Of a stretch of 9,760 nt of DNA, positions 6,424-9,760 are shown one piece after another; positions within the stretch are counted from its first letter, which is position 1, and each line of letters opens with the position of its first letter. The translations under genes were made by a program, and so were the position numbers. Under the pieces are notes generated by a model. It was not told the DNA's origin and ran no database searches. It saw only the letters and a list, made by a program, of their open reading frames with translations. Origin of the DNA: JAKEGN01 sp964465665 (GTDB taxonomy: Bacteria; Pseudomonadota; Gammaproteobacteria; Steroidobacterales; Woeseiaceae). The DNA lies in NCBI GenBank assembly GCA_964465665.1, contig CAYXKM010000027.1, positions 1 to 9,760 of the forward strand, in the 5' to 3' direction.

Positions 6424-8451
6424 TCAGTCGCTTTTCGCCACTCGGTCGGGCGACCCGGTTGCCGGAACCGACGGCAATCCGCTGGATATTCGGCGTGCCT
6501 CGCCGGTCATCCGCCAGTGAAATATCACCTCCGAAGCCAGTACACGTCGCACGTAGTCTCGCGTTTCGTTGTATGGAATATTTTCGATCCAGACTCGCGC
6601 GTCGATTTCGTCTGCGGCTGGTAGCCAGGATGCGACTGCGATCGGTCCGGCGTTGTAGGCCGCGGTCGCAAGGATTGGATTCCCGTCGAATCGAGCCAGC
6701 ATCTTGCCGAGGTAGGTAGTGCCGAGGCGAATATTGCTGGCCGGATCGACCAGTGTGCTGACCCCGAAATAGGGGGCGCCAATTTCCCTGGCCGTCATTC
6801 TCCCGGTATCGGGCATGACCTGCATGATGCCGACGGCTCCGGCTCCTGACCGCACGTCACTCATAAAAAGACTTTCGCTTCGCGCAACGCCGTAAGCCCA
6901 ACTCGGCGCAATACCGGCATCGGAGGAATACTGCGCGAAGGTTTCCTGGTACGGCAACGGATACCGAATGTCGAGATCATCGTACTGGCCGGCGCTTGCT
7001 ACTGCAGATATCGCGCGTGAATGCCAGCCCCATCGATGCGCGAGCAACGCAGCCTGGATTTTCTCTTTGGCACCGAGATTGGCAACGAATACATCCCATT
7101 CGGCTCGGCCCTTGCTGTCCTGGCCCACCATGAACAACTCCCGCGCACGAATCAGCGCCGGATCGGCTGCAAATGTTGCCAAAACATCGTCGTCAGCGTT
7201 TACCGGCACGTGACCAAACGTGTAATCAATGCCGATATCGTCGGACGCCAGGAATCCGTAGTAGCTTCTCGTGCCGGACAACTGATCCAGGATCGACTGG
7301 GCGTGATCGTCCTGCTTGATGTTGTGTAGAGCCTGCGCATGCCAGTATTGCCACTGCTCGTCTGACTGGTCGGCCACCGGCATGGCGGCGATGCTGTCGA
7401 TCACGCGCCGCCAGTCCTGCCCGCGAAGGCTGCTTCTCACCGTCCAGCGCAGCACCTCGGTATTGATTGCTGTCAGCGGAAGATCGAGAAGTGCGTCCTG
7501 CGCTTGCGGCAATTGCCGTCGAGCGGCCCAGAGTGCGACGTGCTGTGAAGTGGCTGCGATCTGCTCATCGGAGTATGCATACCGATCCCGGAGATTTCGC
7601 CACGCCGTCAATGCCGTGCCGGGATCGTGGTACGCCAGCTGTTCGATTGCATACAACAACTGCTGCCGGCGCGTTGGGTTGTCGGCGTCATCCGCATGCT
7701 TTTCGAGGAATGCCGACGGGTCGTCGCGCGCCGCAAGCCACTCTGTGGCAAGTTCGCGGTAGCGTGGCTCGAGCGGTCCGGACAGGTATCGGGCGAGCGG
7801 AAACTCGCGGGCCTCTATCGCAAGCGCGTAACGTTCGCGGTACCACTCGGTGCCAAGCAGCTGCTCCGCGCGCAGGTAGTCGAACACAGGGTCGCATTCG
7901 TCTTCCTGGCTGCGGCCCACCATCCACAGTTCGGTAGCTCGATGGATGACTTGGTCGCGATGGCCCGCGTCAATCTCGGCTTGCAGTGACAGACAGTCGA
8001 GCTTCGGGATAGCGAGTCCCTGATAGTTCTGCCGGTATACGGCCAGGTAATCCGTCAGGCGGCCGGTTGAGGCCAGTTTCAGGGCATAGGTATATCGCAG
8101 GTCGCGAACGGCCCTCAGTGAGCCGAATTCCGCAAGGAATGCGACAACTGCGGCTTCATCGGTTGCGTCGAACCGGGGATGGTTGACTCGGGCTTTCAGG
8201 TAAACGGCGCGAAGGTCCGGCCAAAGAACATAGTCTTCAAGGAGTTCCTGCCGTTCGGCGACAGCCTCCCAGTTTCCCAGCTCGGCTTGCGGGTAGGCCT
8301 CCGCAAATGCAGCGCGCTGACGGACAAGATCTGTTTCGCCATCCACAGCCGCTGCCGCGCCGGGCGAACTGAAGCTTACGAACAGGAAGGTGATTGCGAT
8401 ATGACAGCGGTTTCGATGTTGAAAAAAAGTCGGAAAGCCCTCTTTCAACAT
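6424..8451 (-). CDS. slt: Soluble lytic murein transglycosylase (Slt70 type)
   Basis: This 675-residue periplasmic enzyme cleaves the MurNAc-GlcNAc bond of peptidoglycan to give 1,6-anhydro-muropeptides. An N-terminal signal peptide is visible: charged n-region to Arg15, hydrophobic core 18-28, and AAAA (32-35) before VDG. A long alpha-helical, superhelix-type region follows to about residue 490. The C-terminal SLT domain (about 500-640) has the catalytic glutamate E526 in ARSES, then GAVGIMQVMP (538-547), AYNAGP (598-603) and ENIPYNETRDYV (623-634). These are in the order and spacing of E. coli Slt70, and the length is slightly above that of the E. coli enzyme. The ATG at 8451 lies 4 bases after the degQ-like stop without a good ribosome site, so reinitiation or coupling is likely; TTG 8448 is an alternative. 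The start codon lies within a 10-bp inverted repeat described separately. Confidence 0.95.
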   Translation of the reverse strand: MLKEGFPTFFQHRNRCHIAITFLFVSFSSPGAAAAVDGETDLVRQRAAFAEAYPQAELGNWEAVAERQELLEDYVLWPDLRAVYLKARVNHPRFDATDEAAVVAFLAEFGSLRAVRDLRYTYALKLASTGRLTDYLAVYRQNYQGLAIPKLDCLSLQAEIDAGHRDQVIHRATELWMVGRSQEDECDPVFDYLRAEQLLGTEWYRERYALAIEAREFPLARYLSGPLEPRYRELATEWLAARDDPSAFLEKHADDADNPTRRQQLLYAIEQLAYHDPGTALTAWRNLRDRYAYSDEQIAATSQHVALWAARRQLPQAQDALLDLPLTAINTEVLRWTVRSSLRGQDWRRVIDSIAAMPVADQSDEQWQYWHAQALHNIKQDDHAQSILDQLSGTRSYYGFLASDDIGIDYTFGHVPVNADDDVLATFAADPALIRARELFMVGQDSKGRAEWDVFVANLGAKEKIQAALLAHRWGWHSRAISAVASAGQYDDLDIRYPLPYQETFAQYSSDAGIAPSWAYGVARSESLFMSDVRSGAGAVGIMQVMPDTGRMTAREIGAPYFGVSTLVDPASNIRLGTTYLGKMLARFDGNPILATAAYNAGPIAVASWLPAADEIDARVWIENIPYNETRDYVRRVLASEVIFHWRMTGEARRISSGLPSVPATGSPDRVAKSD

Positions 8452-8452
8452 C
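8415..8452 (-). promoter_or_regulatory. Inverted repeat covering the slt start codon, with competing hairpin and U-run
   Basis: On the coding (minus) strand GATGTTGAAA (8452-8443) and TTTCAACATC (8424-8415) are perfect 10-bp complements around an 18-base loop, and the slt ATG lies in the first arm. In the degQ-slt mRNA this stem would hide the start codon. Inside it, GAAAG (8446-8442) can instead pair with CTTTC (8437-8433) around AGGG. That 5-bp stem is followed by CGAC and seven T (8428-8422), a terminator-like layout. The two folds share bases and exclude each other. Both stems are AT-rich, and the inner one is weak. A regulatory role (attenuation or translational control) is inference only. 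Confidence 0.35.
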
Positions 8453-8455
8453 TCG

Positions 8456-9760
8456 TTATCGAATCTGCAGCATCAGCGCGCGGTCACCACGGCGCACCAG
8501 CAGGAACAGAATCTGGTTGTTTTCCGCGATAGCGCGCAGCTGTTGCAGATTCTGTACCGGTTGCCGGTTGACTGCGGTTATGACATCGCCGGCACGGAGA
8601 CCTCTTTGCGCGGCAGGGCTGCCGGGCTCCACTTCGATGACATCGATGCCGCCACTGCTGGCCGTCGACGTGGCCGAGAAGCGCGCGCCCGCCAGTCCGG
8701 GGTGAATTTCGGTACCGTCGCTTTGCGAAACGGTCTGTTGGCCGAGGACTGCGGTGGCAGATCTGGCTTTGCCGCCACGCACAAATTCGATGTCCACTTT
8801 CTCACCGGAACCTTTGAGACCAATTGCGTTTGCCAGTTCACGACTGTTGTTGATTTTCTTGTTGTTGACCTTGGTGATGATGTCATCAACAAGCAGCCCG
8901 GCCTGTTCGGCAGCGGATCCGGGCTCGATTGCCGAAACCAGTGCTCCACTTTCGACTTCAGCGCCCAGGGCCTTGGCACTTTCCGTATCGATGGTCTGGA
9001 TGGACACGCCAAGCAATCCGCGGCGCACCTCACCGAAGTCCAGTATCTGGCGCATGATGGATCGGGCAATCTCCGACGGCACCGCGAAACCGATGCCCAC
9101 ATTGCCACCCGTTCTGCTGATGATTGCGGAATTGATGCCGATCAGCTCGCCCTTCATGTTGACGAGCGCGCCACCGGAGTTGCCCGGGTTGATCGAGGCA
9201 TCGGTTTGAATGAAATCTTCATAGCCATTGCGGTTGATACCGGTGCGGCCGAGTGCGCTTACGATGCCGGAGGTAACCGTGTGACCGAGGCCGAACGGGT
9301 TGCCTATTGCAATGACGAAATCCCCGACCTCCACTTCATCGGAATCGCCGATCGGCAGATCGACAAGGCCTTTCGGATCGACCTTGATGACAGCGATGTC
9401 GGTCGCTGCATCGGAACCGACGACTTCGGCATCGAGGGTCTGCTCGTTCAACAGCGAAATCTGAATTTTGTTGGCGTTCTCGACCACATGATGATTGGTA
9501 AGTATGTAGCCGTTTCGTGCATCAACGATGACACCGGAGCCGGCACTCGCTATCTCCTGCGAGCCGCCCGGCACGTCCGGCAAACCGAAAAAACGGCGGA
9601 ACATCTCGTCGCCGTACGGGGATCGCTGGTTCAGCGTCTGGCTGACCCGGATGTTGACGACAGCCGGCGCGACCTGCCTGACCAGCGGTGCAAGACTTGG
9701 AAGTCGTTCTCCATCGACCGAATCGGGCAGTGCTGTCCAGCTGATACTCGCCGTCAGCAT
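8456..9760 (-). CDS. degQ: Do/DegQ-family periplasmic serine endopeptidase, 5' end cut by window
   Basis: The visible 434 residues are an HtrA-family protease that degrades or holds misfolded envelope proteins in the periplasm. The trypsin-like domain has His91 in TNHHVV, Asp121 in TDIAVIK and Ser195 in NPGNSGGA, so the catalytic triad is complete. IGNPFGLGHTVTSGIVSALGR (152-172) is also diagnostic. Two PDZ domains follow, at roughly 248-335 (starting RGLLGV) and 355-432 (GDVITAVNRQPV at 391-402). The loop between the first strand and the His motif, with FRRFFG at 54-59, is short, more like DegQ or MucD than DegP; the gene name is therefore approximate. The first codons visible (MLTASISWTAL) look like the end of a signal peptide, and the ATG sits exactly at the window edge. 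The true start probably lies further upstream. slt follows after 4 bases, which suggests an operon. Confidence 0.93.
   Translation of the reverse strand: MLTASISWTALPDSVDGERLPSLAPLVRQVAPAVVNIRVSQTLNQRSPYGDEMFRRFFGLPDVPGGSQEIASAGSGVIVDARNGYILTNHHVVENANKIQISLLNEQTLDAEVVGSDAATDIAVIKVDPKGLVDLPIGDSDEVEVGDFVIAIGNPFGLGHTVTSGIVSALGRTGINRNGYEDFIQTDASINPGNSGGALVNMKGELIGINSAIISRTGGNVGIGFAVPSEIARSIMRQILDFGEVRRGLLGVSIQTIDTESAKALGAEVESGALVSAIEPGSAAEQAGLLVDDIITKVNNKKINNSRELANAIGLKGSGEKVDIEFVRGGKARSATAVLGQQTVSQSDGTEIHPGLAGARFSATSTASSGGIDVIEVEPGSPAAQRGLRAGDVITAVNRQPVQNLQQLRAIAENNQILFLLVRRGDRALMLQIR

Noticed and set aside
6457..6479. GGTTGCCG / CGGCAATC hairpin just beyond the aminopeptidase stop as its terminator
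   Set aside because: No T-run follows on the + strand and it lies in the C-terminal codons of slt; nothing distinguishes it from chance.
7627..7989. Open frame on + inside slt
   Set aside because: Antisense to the helical domain of Slt; no motif or ribosome site that would support it.
1..9760. Defence system, mobile element, CRISPR array or biosynthetic cluster
   Set aside because: Every stretch over 100 bases is accounted for by housekeeping or envelope genes; no transposase, integrase, repeat array or cluster enzyme was found on either strand.

Overview
The window reads as chromosomal DNA of a gammaproteobacterium. This rests on the close likeness of several products to E. coli-type proteins (bacterial CCA-adding enzyme with HD domain, Slt70-type lytic transglycosylase, Do/DegQ protease, UppP), on a PF10023-type lipoprotein aminopeptidase seen mainly in Gamma- and Betaproteobacteria, and on a moderately GC-rich composition. 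The genus cannot be told from the sequence alone. No insertion sequence, phage gene, CRISPR array, tRNA or rRNA was seen, and coding density is very high: no non-coding gap exceeds 100 bases.

Layout, left to right: the 3' end of folK (+, to 251); a PTR1-like pteridine reductase (-, 349-1107) lying tail to tail with it; a 97-base divergent promoter region carrying a 9-bp inverted repeat; then a rightward cluster of a MidA/NDUFAF7-family methyltransferase (1205-2401), the undecaprenyl-diphosphate phosphatase uppP (2430-3227) and an unrecognised outer-membrane beta-barrel-like protein (3214-4059). The last of these overlaps uppP by 14 bases. cca (-, 4041-5282) converges on the barrel gene with a 19-base overlap. 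Divergent from cca is a lipoprotein zinc aminopeptidase (+, 5323-6417). This converges, 6 bases apart, on slt (-, 6424-8451), which follows directly behind a degQ-like protease (-, 8456 to beyond the window end).

Functionally there are two themes. folK and the pteridine reductase both belong to pterin/folate metabolism. Most of the rest serves the cell envelope: UppP recycles the lipid carrier for peptidoglycan, Slt cleaves peptidoglycan, DegQ does periplasmic protein quality control, the aminopeptidase is a predicted lipoprotein, and the beta-barrel-like protein is predicted to be exported. cca (tRNA 3'-end maturation) and the MidA-family protein are housekeeping genes outside both themes.

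This is mostly an ordinary housekeeping region, and I see no convincing new system. The points most worth a second look are a 10-bp perfect inverted repeat that would hide the slt start codon in the degQ-slt mRNA, with a competing small hairpin followed by a U-run; the unrecognised barrel-like gene coupled to uppP; and the inverted repeat in the divergent promoter region.
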